Below, piece after piece: positions 33,706-42,783 of a DNA stretch of 64,000 bases. Each line of letters opens with the position of its first letter. Position 1 is the first letter of the stretch. A program made the position numbers and the translations under genes. Below the pieces are notes generated by a model. That model had not been told where the DNA came from and made no database searches. It saw only the letters and a program-made list of their open reading frames with translations. Where the stretch lies: NCBI GenBank assembly GCA_900545525.1, contig UQZX01000012.1, positions 1 through 64,000 of the forward strand, in the 5' to 3' direction. This DNA is from an uncultured Prevotella sp. GTDB lineage: Bacteria > Bacteroidota > Bacteroidia > Bacteroidales > Bacteroidaceae.

Positions 33706-35420
33706 CAATAAGAAATAGCAAAAAAGGAAGATATGGCGGGCATAGGATAATTCTTGTAATTGTTCTATGCCTGTTTGGACTATGTTTGGTACAGTCTAAG
33801 ATGGCACCGAAGAAGAAACCGCGTGCCAAGAAAAACGAGCGGGTATATCTTGTTCATGCTGATGTCCTGCACTACGACCAGTATGGGCGTAATCCCAATG
33901 CACAGATATTAAACGGCAACGTGGCGTTCCGTCACAAGGGGGCAAGGCTGACGTGTGACAGTGCGTATTTTTATCAGGAGTCGAACTCGTTCAAGGCTTT
34001 CGGACATGTAAGGATGTTGCAGGGAGACACACTGTCGCTCTTCAGTGACTATGCCTTTTATGACGGCGACAACCAAATGGCCGAGGCAAGGAACAATGTC
34101 GTGCTGACTCACCGCGGTACAAAGCTGTATACGGACAGTCTTAACTATGACCGTCTTTATGGCATTGGCTACTTCTTTGAAGGTGGGCGCATGGTGGACA
34201 AGAATAATGTACTGGTGTCCGACTGGGGAGAATATGACACGGAAACCCGCGAGGCGATATTCAACTATGATGTAAGTCTTAAAAACAAGAAGTTTCTTCT
34301 TAACACCGACACCCTTTATTATGACACGAAGACATCGCTTGCACACGTGGTGGGACCCTCGCGCATAACGTCGGGCGAGAGCGTGATAAACACCACTGAC
34401 GGATTTTATGACACAAACAAGGAGGTGGCAAGGCTGTACGGACGTGCCACGTTGACAAACAAGGGAAAGGAACTTACGGGCGACAGCCTGTTCTATGACG
34501 AGAAGGCAGGCGTGAGCCGGGGATATGATAATGTAGTGTATAAGGACAGTGAGAACAAAAACGAACTGACCTGTAACTATTTCTGGTATAACGACAAGAC
34601 GGGAACGGCACTCGCCACGGACAGTGCCGTTATGAAGGATTATTCTCAGAAGGACACTCTTTTTGTACATTCGGACACCATAAGAATGTATACATACGAC
34701 ATTGAGACGGACTCGGTGTACCGTACATTGCACTGTTATAACAGGGTGAGGGCTTTCCGCACCGATGTCCAGGCTGTATGCGACTCGCTTGTGTATAATT
34801 CGAAGGACTCGTGCATGACGATGTACAAGGACCCGATAACATGGAATGGCGACCGTCAGTTGCTTGGAGAGGTGATAAAGGTTTATATGAAAGACTCCAC
34901 GCTGGACCGTGCACATGTTATAAACCAGGCATTGTCTGCGGAACTTCTTCATGACGGAAAGCATTACAATCAGGTGGCATCGCGTGAGATGTTTGCCTAT
35001 TTTGACAAGGGAGAGCTTACCGGAACCGAGGCACGCGGCAATGTGATGGTGGTGTTCTACCCTGTGGACGATAAGGACAGCACGCTTATGGGGCTTGTGT
35101 ATCTTGAGACGGACACGCTACGCATGTATATGAAAGACCGTCAGCTGCAGCGTATATGGACTCCGAAGAACAGCGGTACGATGTATCCGATGACGCAGAT
35201 ACCGCCTTCACGTTATAAGCTTCCTAACTTTGCATGGTTCGACTATATACGTCCGGTGGACAAACACGATATATTCAACTGGCGCGGGAAGAAAGACGGG
35301 ACGGCACTGAAGACCGTAACGCGTCATGCGGCTCCGCTACAGCAGATATCAGGAGGACAGGTCAGTTCGGTCAGTGTGACGGCTGAAGACGATAAGAAGG
35401 GGATGCCGGACAATAATTAA
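33702..35420 (+). CDS. OstA/LptA-like protein
   Basis: A 572-residue protein with an N-terminal membrane anchor or signal (IILVIVLCLFGLCLVQS at residues 16-32) and repeated OstA/LptA beta-jellyroll strands (GARLTCDSAYFY, GTKLYTDSLNYDR, GKELTGDSLFYDE). LptA-type proteins bridge LPS across the periplasm; a large OstA-like protein next to SurA is typical of Bacteroidales, but whether it carries LPS is inference. Starts inside the upstream gene (ATGA overlap). mutL follows after 12 nt. Confidence 0.85.
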   Translation: MTIRNSKKGRYGGHRIILVIVLCLFGLCLVQSKMAPKKKPRAKKNERVYLVHADVLHYDQYGRNPNAQILNGNVAFRHKGARLTCDSAYFYQESNSFKAFGHVRMLQGDTLSLFSDYAFYDGDNQMAEARNNVVLTHRGTKLYTDSLNYDRLYGIGYFFEGGRMVDKNNVLVSDWGEYDTETREAIFNYDVSLKNKKFLLNTDTLYYDTKTSLAHVVGPSRITSGESVINTTDGFYDTNKEVARLYGRATLTNKGKELTGDSLFYDEKAGVSRGYDNVVYKDSENKNELTCNYFWYNDKTGTALATDSAVMKDYSQKDTLFVHSDTIRMYTYDIETDSVYRTLHCYNRVRAFRTDVQAVCDSLVYNSKDSCMTMYKDPITWNGDRQLLGEVIKVYMKDSTLDRAHVINQALSAELLHDGKHYNQVASREMFAYFDKGELTGTEARGNVMVVFYPVDDKDSTLMGLVYLETDTLRMYMKDRQLQRIWTPKNSGTMYPMTQIPPSRYKLPNFAWFDYIRPVDKHDIFNWRGKKDGTALKTVTRHAAPLQQISGGQVSSVSVTAEDDKKGMPDNN

Positions 35421-35432
35421 TTGAAATAAATA

Positions 35433-37238
35433 ATGAGCGATATAATACAGCTTCTGCCGGATTCGGTGGCAAATCAGATTGCCGCAGGTGAGGTCATACA
35501 GCGTCCGGCATCGGTGATAAAAGAACTTGTGGAAAACTCTGTCGATGCCGGAGCGAAGACCATAAATGTTCTGGTGGTTGATGCCGGCAGGACATCTATA
35601 CAGGTCATCGACGACGGAAAAGGTATGTCGGAGACTGATGCACGCCTTTCGTTCGAACGCCATGCCACATCGAAGATACGTAATGCCGGTGATTTGTTTG
35701 CGCTTCAGACAATGGGTTTCCGTGGCGAGGCACTGGCATCAATCGCAGCAGTGGCACAGGTGGAACTGAAGACGCGCACGCCGGGAGAAGATATTGGCAC
35801 GATGCTGTCCGTTTCGGCATCCAAGGTTACGGGGCAGGAGCCTGTGTCATGTCCGGTCGGGAGTAACTTTCTTGTTCAGAACTTGTTCTTCAATGTGCCT
35901 GTACGGCGTAAGTTTCTCAAGTCAAACTCAACCGAACTGAGTAATATTGTAGCTGCTTTTGAACGCATTGCGCTTGTCAATCCGCAGATAAATTTCACTT
36001 TGCACAGCAATGGCACGGAGATGTTCAACCTGCGTGCCGGCGGTGTCCGTCAGAGAATAGTTGATATTTTCGGCAAGCGTATAAATCACGACCTTCTTCC
36101 GTTGAGCGTAGATACGACTGTTTGCAGGATTTCCGGATTTGTAGGAAAGCCTGAGTCGGCAAAAAAGAAGAATGTGCAGCAATATTTCTTTGTCAACGGG
36201 CGATACATGAAGCATCCTTATTTTCACAAGGCAGTGATGGCATCATACGAGCGTCTGATACCCGTCGGCGAACAGATACCTTATTTTATATATATGGAAG
36301 TTGAGCCGCGCGACATAGATGTAAACATACATCCAACAAAGACGGAGATAAAGTTTGAGAACGAGCATACCATCTGGCAAATCCTCATGGCTGCCGTAAA
36401 AGAGGCTGTAGGTAAGTTCAGCGATGTGCCTTCAATTGACTTCGACACGGAGGGAAAGCCTGAAATTCCAGTGTTTGAGGCAGGGAGCATGGGAGTGCCT
36501 GTCCCAAAGATAGACATAAATCCCGTTTATAATCCGTTTAAGGAAACGCCAGTCAGCAACTATGTTCCCGAAAACTGGGAGCAGCTATACACCACTCCTG
36601 ATGCCTCACAGATAAAAGAAATGCCTTTGTTTGCAGACAAACCGGATGATGAAAGACCGGATGCCGTAGATGAAAAGTCCCCTGTACATTATCAGTATAA
36701 GGGCAAATATATAATGACGGCAGTAAAATCCGGGCTTATGATAATCGACCAGCACCGTGCTCATATACGTGTCCTGTATGAGAATTATATGCAGCAGCTT
36801 GACGGCAGGACCGGCAGTGTTCAGAAAGTGTTGTTCCCCGAGATTGTCCAGCTTGACCACAAGGAAGCTATCGTCATGGAAAAAGTGCAGCCCGAAATGG
36901 AAAAGCTCGGCTTTGATATTTCCGATCTTGGAGGCGGCAGCTATGCTGTGAATGGTATACCGTCGGGAATAGAAGGGATAAACGTTGTTGAGCTTGTACG
37001 CAACATGGTGGCGACGGCGGCGGAGAACGGTGTAGGCGTCGCGTCTGACATCAACCACTCCCTGGCTGTCTCTTTGGCACGCAATGCGGCAATACCCCAC
37101 GGACAAGTCCTTAACAACAATGAAATGGAAAATCTTGTAAATGAGCTTTTCGCATGTTCCAATGTAAACTATACTCCAGACGGAAAAAGCATACTGACAA
37201 TTTTCAGACAGTCGGAAATGGAGCGGCTGTTGGGGTAA
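35433..37238 (+). CDS. mutL: DNA mismatch repair protein MutL
   Basis: A 601-residue GHKL ATPase: VANQIAAGEVIQRPASVIKE, ELVENSVDAGAK, DDGKGMSETDARLSFERHAT and GFRGEALASI are all intact. The C-terminal dimerisation domain carries MIIDQHRAHIRVLYENY. The usual endonuclease signature DQHA(x)2E(x)4E is altered here (A to R, and the first E to I), so the nicking activity may be lost or different. Follows the OstA-like gene by 12 nt, likely the end of the operon. Confidence 0.96.
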   Translation: MSDIIQLLPDSVANQIAAGEVIQRPASVIKELVENSVDAGAKTINVLVVDAGRTSIQVIDDGKGMSETDARLSFERHATSKIRNAGDLFALQTMGFRGEALASIAAVAQVELKTRTPGEDIGTMLSVSASKVTGQEPVSCPVGSNFLVQNLFFNVPVRRKFLKSNSTELSNIVAAFERIALVNPQINFTLHSNGTEMFNLRAGGVRQRIVDIFGKRINHDLLPLSVDTTVCRISGFVGKPESAKKKNVQQYFFVNGRYMKHPYFHKAVMASYERLIPVGEQIPYFIYMEVEPRDIDVNIHPTKTEIKFENEHTIWQILMAAVKEAVGKFSDVPSIDFDTEGKPEIPVFEAGSMGVPVPKIDINPVYNPFKETPVSNYVPENWEQLYTTPDASQIKEMPLFADKPDDERPDAVDEKSPVHYQYKGKYIMTAVKSGLMIIDQHRAHIRVLYENYMQQLDGRTGSVQKVLFPEIVQLDHKEAIVMEKVQPEMEKLGFDISDLGGGSYAVNGIPSGIEGINVVELVRNMVATAAENGVGVASDINHSLAVSLARNAAIPHGQVLNNNEMENLVNELFACSNVNYTPDGKSILTIFRQSEMERLLG

Positions 37239-37319
37239 AACACTGTGCCATAATATAGTATATTTTTATATTTGTTAAATATTTCTATATAAAAAGGTAT
37301 ATATAATAAAAAAATAGTG

Positions 37320-37327
37320 TATCTTTG
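37320..37327 (+). promoter_or_regulatory. -7 promoter box (TATCTTTG) of the OmpA-like gene
   Basis: TAnnTTTG preceded by 60 nt of almost pure A/T, which may act as an UP-like element for a highly expressed gene. Leader of about 53 nt. Confidence 0.65.
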
Positions 37328-37386
37328 TACCCAAAATTAATCAACATTAAAAAACAAATTATTGATTATTTAATAATAAACAACGT

Positions 37387-38538
37387 ATGAGAAAATTATT
37401 GTTCGTACTGGCTTTTGCCGGTATCTCTGTTGCCTCTATGGCACAGAATGCAGACGCTACTGAGAAGTACAGCGTTGCAACAAACTCTTTTTGGAGTAAT
37501 TGGTTCATTCAGGCTGGTGCACAGTATTCAGCTGTTTACAGTGCACAGGAACACGGCTCTGGCTTTACAAAGAATCCGTTGAAGAGCTTCCGTTCAAATC
37601 CTCAGGCTTCCATAGCTCTTGGTAAGTGGTTTACTCCGGGTCTCGGTCTTCGTGTTAAGGCTTCAGGTATATGGGGTAAGGCTGCAGAGCATAGCTATAA
37701 ATACTGGAATGCTCAGGGACAGGCTCTGTTCAATCTGAGCAACATGATTTGCGGTTACAACCCTGACCGTATCTACAACCTTGTTCCTTTCATAGGTGGT
37801 GGCATCGGCCGTAACTGCTCAGACAATGTTTACGCAATGGGTCTCAGCGTAGGTATCCTTAACCAGTTCTATCTTTCAAAGAAGGTTGCTGTAAACCTCG
37901 AACTTGGTTGGAACCGTATGGAGAACGACCTCGTGTTCCCCGGATCACAGGTTAATGAGGGCAAGCGTTTCTGGGACAGCCATGCTAACATCCTTTATGC
38001 AGAGGTTGGTTTGACATACAACCTTGGCAAGGCAACATGGAACAAGACTCCGGATGTTGACGCAATCAAGGCTCTCTCACAGTCTCAGATTGACGCTCTT
38101 AACGCTCAGCTCGCTGACGAAAAGGCTGAAATCGACCGTCTGAAGACAATGCTTGCAAACCAGAAGCCTGCTCCTGCTCCTGCAGTGACAAAGTCTATCA
38201 AGGAATTCATCACAACTCCGGTTTCTGTATTCTTCAACATTTCAAAGACCGATGTTGCTAACCCGAAAGACCTTGTTAACGTTAAGGCTCTTGCAAAGTA
38301 TGCTAAGGAGAACAACTCTAATATCCTCGTAACAGGTTATGCAGACAACTCTACAGGTACTCCCGCTATCAACCAGAAGCTTTCTGAGAACCGTGCAAAC
38401 CAGGTTGTTGAAGAACTCGTTAAGATGGGTGTAAACCGCGACAAGATTTCAACAGCTGCCAAGGGTGGTGTTAAGGAACTCGGTGTTGAGTCACCTGTTT
38501 CATTCGACCGTCGTGCTACTGTTCAGATTGTAGAATAA
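37387..38538 (+). CDS. Major OmpA-family outer-membrane protein
   Basis: A 383-residue protein: signal peptide (MRKLLFVLAFAGISVASMAQ), an eight-strand-type barrel to about residue 225, a short coiled linker (ALNAQLADEKAEIDRLKTML), an Ala/Pro hinge (KPAPAPAVTK), and a C-terminal OmpA peptidoglycan-binding domain (VTGYADNSTGTPAINQKLSE, NRANQVVEELVKMGV, DRRATVQIVE). Codon use differs from neighbours (GTT, GCT, AAG, TCT preferred), which fits very high expression. Monocistronic: own A/T-rich promoter and a strong terminator at 38566-38605. Confidence 0.95.
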   Translation: MRKLLFVLAFAGISVASMAQNADATEKYSVATNSFWSNWFIQAGAQYSAVYSAQEHGSGFTKNPLKSFRSNPQASIALGKWFTPGLGLRVKASGIWGKAAEHSYKYWNAQGQALFNLSNMICGYNPDRIYNLVPFIGGGIGRNCSDNVYAMGLSVGILNQFYLSKKVAVNLELGWNRMENDLVFPGSQVNEGKRFWDSHANILYAEVGLTYNLGKATWNKTPDVDAIKALSQSQIDALNAQLADEKAEIDRLKTMLANQKPAPAPAVTKSIKEFITTPVSVFFNISKTDVANPKDLVNVKALAKYAKENNSNILVTGYADNSTGTPAINQKLSENRANQVVEELVKMGVNRDKISTAAKGGVKELGVESPVSFDRRATVQIVE

Positions 38539-38565
38539 TACAGCATAGACTGAATAATGTTTAAG

Positions 38566-38605
38566 GTGTGCGTATCTTCGCTTGCGATGATACGCACACT
38601 CTTTT
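38566..38605 (+). terminator. Intrinsic terminator of the OmpA-like gene
   Basis: Perfect 11-bp stem (38566-38576 / 38589-38599) followed by TCTTTTT. Confidence 0.92.
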
Positions 38606-38679
38606 TATGGCTGTTGTGGTGCCCATAACATGTTAAAGACATATTTTTATTGCATCAACAATAAAAAACAAGGACAAAG

Positions 38680-38711
38680 TTTGGTCGTTTTAATAAAAGT
38701 TGTTATCTTTG
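38680..38711 (+). promoter_or_regulatory. Promoter of tRNA-Val
   Basis: -33 TTTG at 38680-38683, 20-nt spacer, -7 TATCTTTG at 38704-38711: the best consensus promoter in the window. Confidence 0.8.
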
Positions 38712-38731
38712 CAACCGCTTACGATAAGTAA

Positions 38732-38806
38732 GGGCGTTTAGCTCAGCTGGTTTAGAGCATCTGCCTTACAAGCAGAGGGTCGGCGGTTCGAATCCGTCAA
38801 CGCCCA
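38732..38806 (+). tRNA. tRNA-Val (anticodon TAC)
   Basis: 75 nt with acceptor stem GGGCGTT/AACGCCC, D arm TAGCTCAGCTGGTTTAGAGC, anticodon loop CTTACAA (anticodon TAC) on stem TCTGC/GCAGA, and T arm GGCGG-TTCGAAT-CCGTC. The CCA end is not encoded. Own promoter and terminator, so a single-gene transcript. Confidence 0.95.
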
Positions 38807-38814
38807 CAATATTT

Positions 38815-38850
38815 AAGACACCATTCAAGAATTGAATGGTGTCTTTTGTT
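38815..38850 (+). terminator. Terminator after tRNA-Val
   Basis: Perfect 13-bp stem (38815-38827 / 38833-38845), 5-nt loop, then TT-GTTTTC. Confidence 0.88.
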
Positions 38851-38935
38851 TTCTTATAAGTAATCACGGCGGCTGCCGTTGATTGTTCATTGTTAGAAAA
38901 CGTAAGTTCACCGAAGTTATGTTTCTGCAAAGCCG

Positions 38936-38990
38936 ATAAAAAAGGAGGGAGTGCCGTTCGTATTAAGAACTATGCACACCCTCCTGAAAA
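38936..38990 (-). terminator. Terminator of the minus-strand secreted-protein modules
   Basis: Stem AGGAGGGAGTGC (38943-38954) with GCACACCCTCCT (38974-38985), one mismatch, followed on the minus strand by a run of six T. It lies 70 nt after the stop of the 59-aa gene. Confidence 0.8.
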
Positions 38991-39054
38991 AAACAACTAA
39001 AATATATTACATTGTGGTATACAGCTTCTGACTGCGTGCGTGACTATGCACGAG

Positions 39055-39234
39055 TCAGTTGAAGTCTTCATCCCAAATGTCAGGTATAGGAAACGTTGGC
39101 TTTGCCGCGGCATCGTCTGCATCTTCTTCGGTGTTATCCTTGTCCGGGGGTGTAAACGACTCGGCAAGCGGCATCATCGGCTCTGCCGATATTACGCTGA
39201 TTTCAGGTTTGATATAATCTTTTTTCTTCATCAT
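39055..39234 (-). CDS. Small YIxPxIxV-family protein (59 aa), unknown function
   Basis: A 59-residue gene that is easily overlooked. It begins MMKKKDYIKPEISVISAE, continues PMMPLAESFTPP, and ends in a very acidic tail with DIWDEDFN. The N-terminus aligns with the 69-aa protein at 42565-42774: both have K-x-YI-x-P-x-I-x-V, then E-x-MM and A-x-S, then a polar low-complexity tail. No signal peptide or membrane segment. It starts 9 nt after the stop of the giant pectate-lyase-like gene, exactly as its paralogue does, and a terminator follows. Similar short proteins occur in Bacteroidales, generally without a known role. Start could be either of two adjacent ATGs (39234 or 39231). Confidence 0.8.
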   Translation of the reverse strand: MMKKKDYIKPEISVISAEPMMPLAESFTPPDKDNTEEDADDAAAKPTFPIPDIWDEDFN

Positions 39235-39243
39235 TCTGTTCCG

Positions 39244-42200
39244 TCATTTGTTGCTTATTACCATTTTCTTTCCATTGACGATATATATGCCTTCTGGCAA
39301 TCCTTTGGCGGATGTGCCGACATATTGCCCGTTAAGGTTGTAAATGCCCTTGTGCGATGCCTTGCATGGCTCATAGGGTATCTCTTCTATTCCTGTCGTG
39401 CCGCCGGGTATCATCACCTTTGCACTTTCAGCCTGCGTTGCCGGCAGCCTGAAATATGCCCTTAGTCCCCTCATTACGTTGTCCGGTGCCTGTTTGGGTC
39501 GCGACAGACCGTTGCGGGTGTTGAACATAAGCTCTGTCCCGCCATATTCCATGGCATATTTTGTGTACGTGCCAATGTAGCTGCATCCGTCTATTGTCAC
39601 GCTTTTCGGTGCTTCCGTTACTATGGTTACGTTTTCGAAACGCGGGTTTTTAATCGTGCTGTAGGGCTTTATAAGGCATGGTATGCCGGTTTTGATACCT
39701 TCCGTTGTCTCTTCGAAAATCATTGTGCTGCCGTTAACGCTGCTGAATTGCAGTACCCTTGCACCTCCAAGTACATTGTTTATTTTGTCGGCGGATATGT
39801 CGAAGGGCACGCAGAACGAGTTCCAATATGTGTCCGACAGCGTGCGCACGAGCGTCACGTTTGCCGGTCCCGCCGACACGCCAAGTGCCACGCTGTGCTC
39901 GCTGAGCGTTATTTCCGGCAGTGTGTACAGCGTTATCACCCATACCGCCTGACTGCCTGCTGCCTTGAACGTGAGCGTGCCGCTTGCCGGCGTGTCAAGG
40001 GCGATGGTGTATTCCTTCATCACCGCCGAGCCGTCTGCGCCTTTCTTAGGGAACACATAATCGGTATTGGAGAATGTCTTTCCGTTCAGTTCCGCAAGAT
40101 AAGAGTCATTCTCTTGATAATTGTCATAACCGCTTATCTTCACTTTGCTGACGCTGACGCCTTCAGGAAGATTTATTGTAAACTGCGTTCCGGCAGAGAA
40201 TTTTATACAGTCATTGTTTCCTGCGTTGTAGCCTTTGTTGTTTCCGTTGGTAACGGTTATGCCGTTGTTGAAGTTCCATGTAGCCGATGTGTTTATGCCT
40301 GTATTGGTTGCCTTGGATATTGTATACTCCCCTCCAGCCTGTGTAACGGCGTTCTTGACGGGATAAAGCCGTATTGCCAATATTCCTTCTGCCCCGCTTA
40401 CTTTGAGCGTGATGTTTTTCGACACAGGTTCATCCGGTGTGACAGTAAATGTGGCAGGTGTTCCACCGGAACTGTGAATAGGGAACGAGTTTCCCGTCAT
40501 ACCTGCACAGCTTTTTCCATTTACACTCTCCAATGCTGATATCACTTTATTGCCGAATCCCTTGAACTCGACCTTTTCGATTGCCATGCCGTTGGGAATG
40601 GTTATAGTATATTCGGTTCCTTTTGAGTATTTAAGATACATGTTATCCACCGTACCGTATGTTTTCCCTGCCGTATTAATAACTTCAAAACCATTGTTGA
40701 ACTTCCATGGAGAAACGTCACCCTTACTGTTTGTGGTATTAGTGACTGCTGAAATATCATAATAATCATTCATTACAGGCTCAGGCTCCTGTGTGTCCTC
40801 GTATATTCCGTCGGAAGTACATCCGGACATTATGTCCTCAACGATACTGTTCATGTAAACCTCAAGATTAGTATATCCGTTAACGGTCACAAGGGCACCG
40901 TCAGTCTTGTCATTCGGATTAAGTCCGTTTGCATTCTCCCAGCTGTCGGGCATGCCGTCGCCGTCGGTGTCCGTGGGCGCGGCTGTGCTGTTGAGGACGG
41001 GCCAGCCCTTTGTTCCGTCGGAATATACAACATCATCCTGACTGTTTATCAGTCCCGGAAGGCTTTCCTTCAGATTACCGTTCTTGTCTGTATACTGCCC
41101 TCCCGTGCATGTCGCCTTTCCGTTGCGTGTGTCGTCCACTATCATTTTGTCGAGCGCGTCACGGTGGAGAGACGCCCCGGCGTATGCCAGGACTTTCTCG
41201 TATGCTGCAGAGGCAGTGTGCGTGGTAACTCCGGCAAACTCAATAGGACTGTTCAGGCGCATGGCATCTTTTGTCTCCTGCGTATAGGTGTAGTCAACAC
41301 TGGCATCGTTTGTCGTCTGGTTGTATATGCCATATGTCCAGTTGTCGTTCGTCACGTCATTGTACTGCGGATTTACATTTCCGTCGACAAAGTATTTGCC
41401 CCATACGTGCCACATCGCGTCCCAGCCGTTGGGCGTATCCGTGTCGTGCTTTGTATATTCTGTTGTCCTCACGCCTATTGCCGCTATGCGCTTGCGTATG
41501 TTCTCGCCCCGGGTCTGCGTGGCAGGTCCCGGCTTGTAATAGTTGTTCACGATGTTTACGTTCATGCCCTCGCCGCCGTAACATCCGTTGCCAGCCCAGT
41601 TGTAGAACACGTTGTTGCGCAGGTCTACGCGCTCGTCGGTCTGTGTGCCCTGACGCGGACCGAGACGCGGCACGCGCGAGTCGTGATGCGCAAGCAGGTT
41701 GTGATGATATGAAGCCCCGCTGCCGCCCCAGTTGCCGCCATATCCGTGCGTGCCTTTTGCGTGTCCAGAGCATACAAGGCTCTGCGCGCCGATGCACCAC
41801 TGCACGGTGATGTCCCTGCTGCCGTATACCGACAGACACTCGTCTATGCTCCAGCTTACCGAACAGTGGTCTATTATAATGTTTGTCAGGTCCATGCCTC
41901 CCAGTCCGTCACCCTCGTGGTCAGCCACATTCTCGTTTCCGAGGCGGAAGCGCACAAAGCGTATTATCACGTTGTCTGCCGCTATCACGAACGGATAGCC
42001 CGCAATGCAGATGCCGTCGCCCGGTGCCGTCTGTCCGGCTATGGTGACATTGCCGTTCTGTAGCTTCAGCTCTGCTTTCAGATATATTGTTCCGGAAACG
42101 TCAAAAACTATCGTGCGCACATCCTTCTGCCTGCACGCATGGCGGAAGGTTCCGGCTGCCGGGTTTGCAGTGTTGTCGTCGCTTAGCGTCGTCACATGAT

Positions 42201-42336
42201 ATACCGTTCCGCCGCGTCCGCCCGTAGTATACCGTCCGAAGCCCTCGGCTCCGGGAAATGCCGGTACCTTTACGCTTTGTGCAAGTGTGCAGACGCTTAT
42301 GGCAAGCAGTATCGTAGTTAATATCTTTCGTATCAT
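39244..42336 (-). CDS. Giant secreted pectate-lyase-like protein with T9SS tail
   Basis: A 1030-residue protein. Signal peptide at 1-20 (MIRKILTTILLAISVCTLAQ). Beta-helix polysaccharide lyase domain (about 24-450) starting VPAFPGAEGFGRYTTGGRGG, with IIDHCSVSWSIDE and DSRVPRLGPRQG. A calcium-binding DTDGDGMPDSWE loop at 456-467. Two copies of a beta-sandwich module (about 515-670 and 680-820; each has NFNNG/KFNNG and a strand ending IRLYP/ITLYT), then a further beta domain and a T9SS-type tail (GIYNLNGQYVG, LPEGIYIVNGKKMVI). Likely degrades pectin at the cell surface. Followed 9 nt later by the 59-aa gene. Confidence 0.85.
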   Translation of the reverse strand: MIRKILTTILLAISVCTLAQSVKVPAFPGAEGFGRYTTGGRGGTVYHVTTLSDDNTANPAAGTFRHACRQKDVRTIVFDVSGTIYLKAELKLQNGNVTIAGQTAPGDGICIAGYPFVIAADNVIIRFVRFRLGNENVADHEGDGLGGMDLTNIIIDHCSVSWSIDECLSVYGSRDITVQWCIGAQSLVCSGHAKGTHGYGGNWGGSGASYHHNLLAHHDSRVPRLGPRQGTQTDERVDLRNNVFYNWAGNGCYGGEGMNVNIVNNYYKPGPATQTRGENIRKRIAAIGVRTTEYTKHDTDTPNGWDAMWHVWGKYFVDGNVNPQYNDVTNDNWTYGIYNQTTNDASVDYTYTQETKDAMRLNSPIEFAGVTTHTASAAYEKVLAYAGASLHRDALDKMIVDDTRNGKATCTGGQYTDKNGNLKESLPGLINSQDDVVYSDGTKGWPVLNSTAAPTDTDGDGMPDSWENANGLNPNDKTDGALVTVNGYTNLEVYMNSIVEDIMSGCTSDGIYEDTQEPEPVMNDYYDISAVTNTTNSKGDVSPWKFNNGFEVINTAGKTYGTVDNMYLKYSKGTEYTITIPNGMAIEKVEFKGFGNKVISALESVNGKSCAGMTGNSFPIHSSGGTPATFTVTPDEPVSKNITLKVSGAEGILAIRLYPVKNAVTQAGGEYTISKATNTGINTSATWNFNNGITVTNGNNKGYNAGNNDCIKFSAGTQFTINLPEGVSVSKVKISGYDNYQENDSYLAELNGKTFSNTDYVFPKKGADGSAVMKEYTIALDTPASGTLTFKAAGSQAVWVITLYTLPEITLSEHSVALGVSAGPANVTLVRTLSDTYWNSFCVPFDISADKINNVLGGARVLQFSSVNGSTMIFEETTEGIKTGIPCLIKPYSTIKNPRFENVTIVTEAPKSVTIDGCSYIGTYTKYAMEYGGTELMFNTRNGLSRPKQAPDNVMRGLRAYFRLPATQAESAKVMIPGGTTGIEEIPYEPCKASHKGIYNLNGQYVGTSAKGLPEGIYIVNGKKMVISNK

Positions 42337-42400
42337 AGTGTTTCTTTAAGGTCTTTATGTCAGGGCAAGGCGTATAGTGGATATGTGCAGAAATCCAAGA

Positions 42401-42487
42401 GTAGGGACCATTTTTTGTAAGTGCCCGCATGTAACAGCTTTTCAATCAGTGACTGTATGCCGGACATTTACAAGAAAAAGTCCCTAC
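42401..42487. repeat. MITE-like palindromic repeat, family B, copy 1
   Basis: Imperfect arms GTAGGGACCATTTTTTGTAA.. (42401-42427) and ..AAAAAGTCCCTAC (42461-42487). TAACAG follows the left arm as in copy 2 (50776-50924). It lies in the leader of the giant pectate-lyase-like gene. Confidence 0.75.
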
Positions 42488-42535
42488 ACTTAATAGAACA
42501 CAAGATTCTTATACACCCGCCTTGGGGTTATTGGT

Positions 42536-42543
42536 CAAATGTA
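42536..42543 (-). promoter_or_regulatory. Possible -7 box (TACATTTG) before the 39244-42336 gene
   Basis: Minus-strand TAnnTTTG, 200 nt upstream of the start codon and 22 nt after the stop of the 69-aa gene. No good -33 element. The family B palindrome would lie in the leader. Confidence 0.4.
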
Positions 42544-42564
42544 TTTATCGTCCTTGAATGAGCC

Positions 42565-42774
42565 TCACCACTCTCCGTCATTCTCCCACGGCGTGTAAGG
42601 CTTTGCTCCAGGACCTCCGCCCGTGCCCGTGCCTGTCTCCGGACCGCCGGGAACATTGCCCCCTCCCGGATCAGTCGTCTCCGTATCCGGTCCCGAACCT
42701 GCCATCATCATATACTCTGTGCTTATCTCAAATACATTTATGCACGGGGCAATATATCCTTTTAATTCTTTCAT
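42565..42774 (-). CDS. Small YIxPxIxV-family protein (69 aa), unknown function
   Basis: A 69-residue protein starting MKELKGYIAPCINVFEISTE, then YMMMAGSGPD, followed by a Gly/Pro/Thr-rich tail (GGGNVPGGPETG) and ending in TPWENDGEW. The N-terminal half matches the 59-aa protein at 39055-39234 (YI-x-P-x-I-x-V, E-x-MM). No signal peptide. It begins 9 nt after the stop of the 1112-aa secreted protein, the same spacing as the other pair, so the two genes are translated from one mRNA. Function unknown. Confidence 0.8.
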   Translation of the reverse strand: MKELKGYIAPCINVFEISTEYMMMAGSGPDTETTDPGGGNVPGGPETGTGTGGGPGAKPYTPWENDGEW

Positions 42775-42783
42775 CGTTGTCTC

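Noticed and set aside
33909..34964. Minus-strand open frame of 351 codons opposite the OstA-like gene
   Set aside because: Shadow frame without signal peptide or domain.
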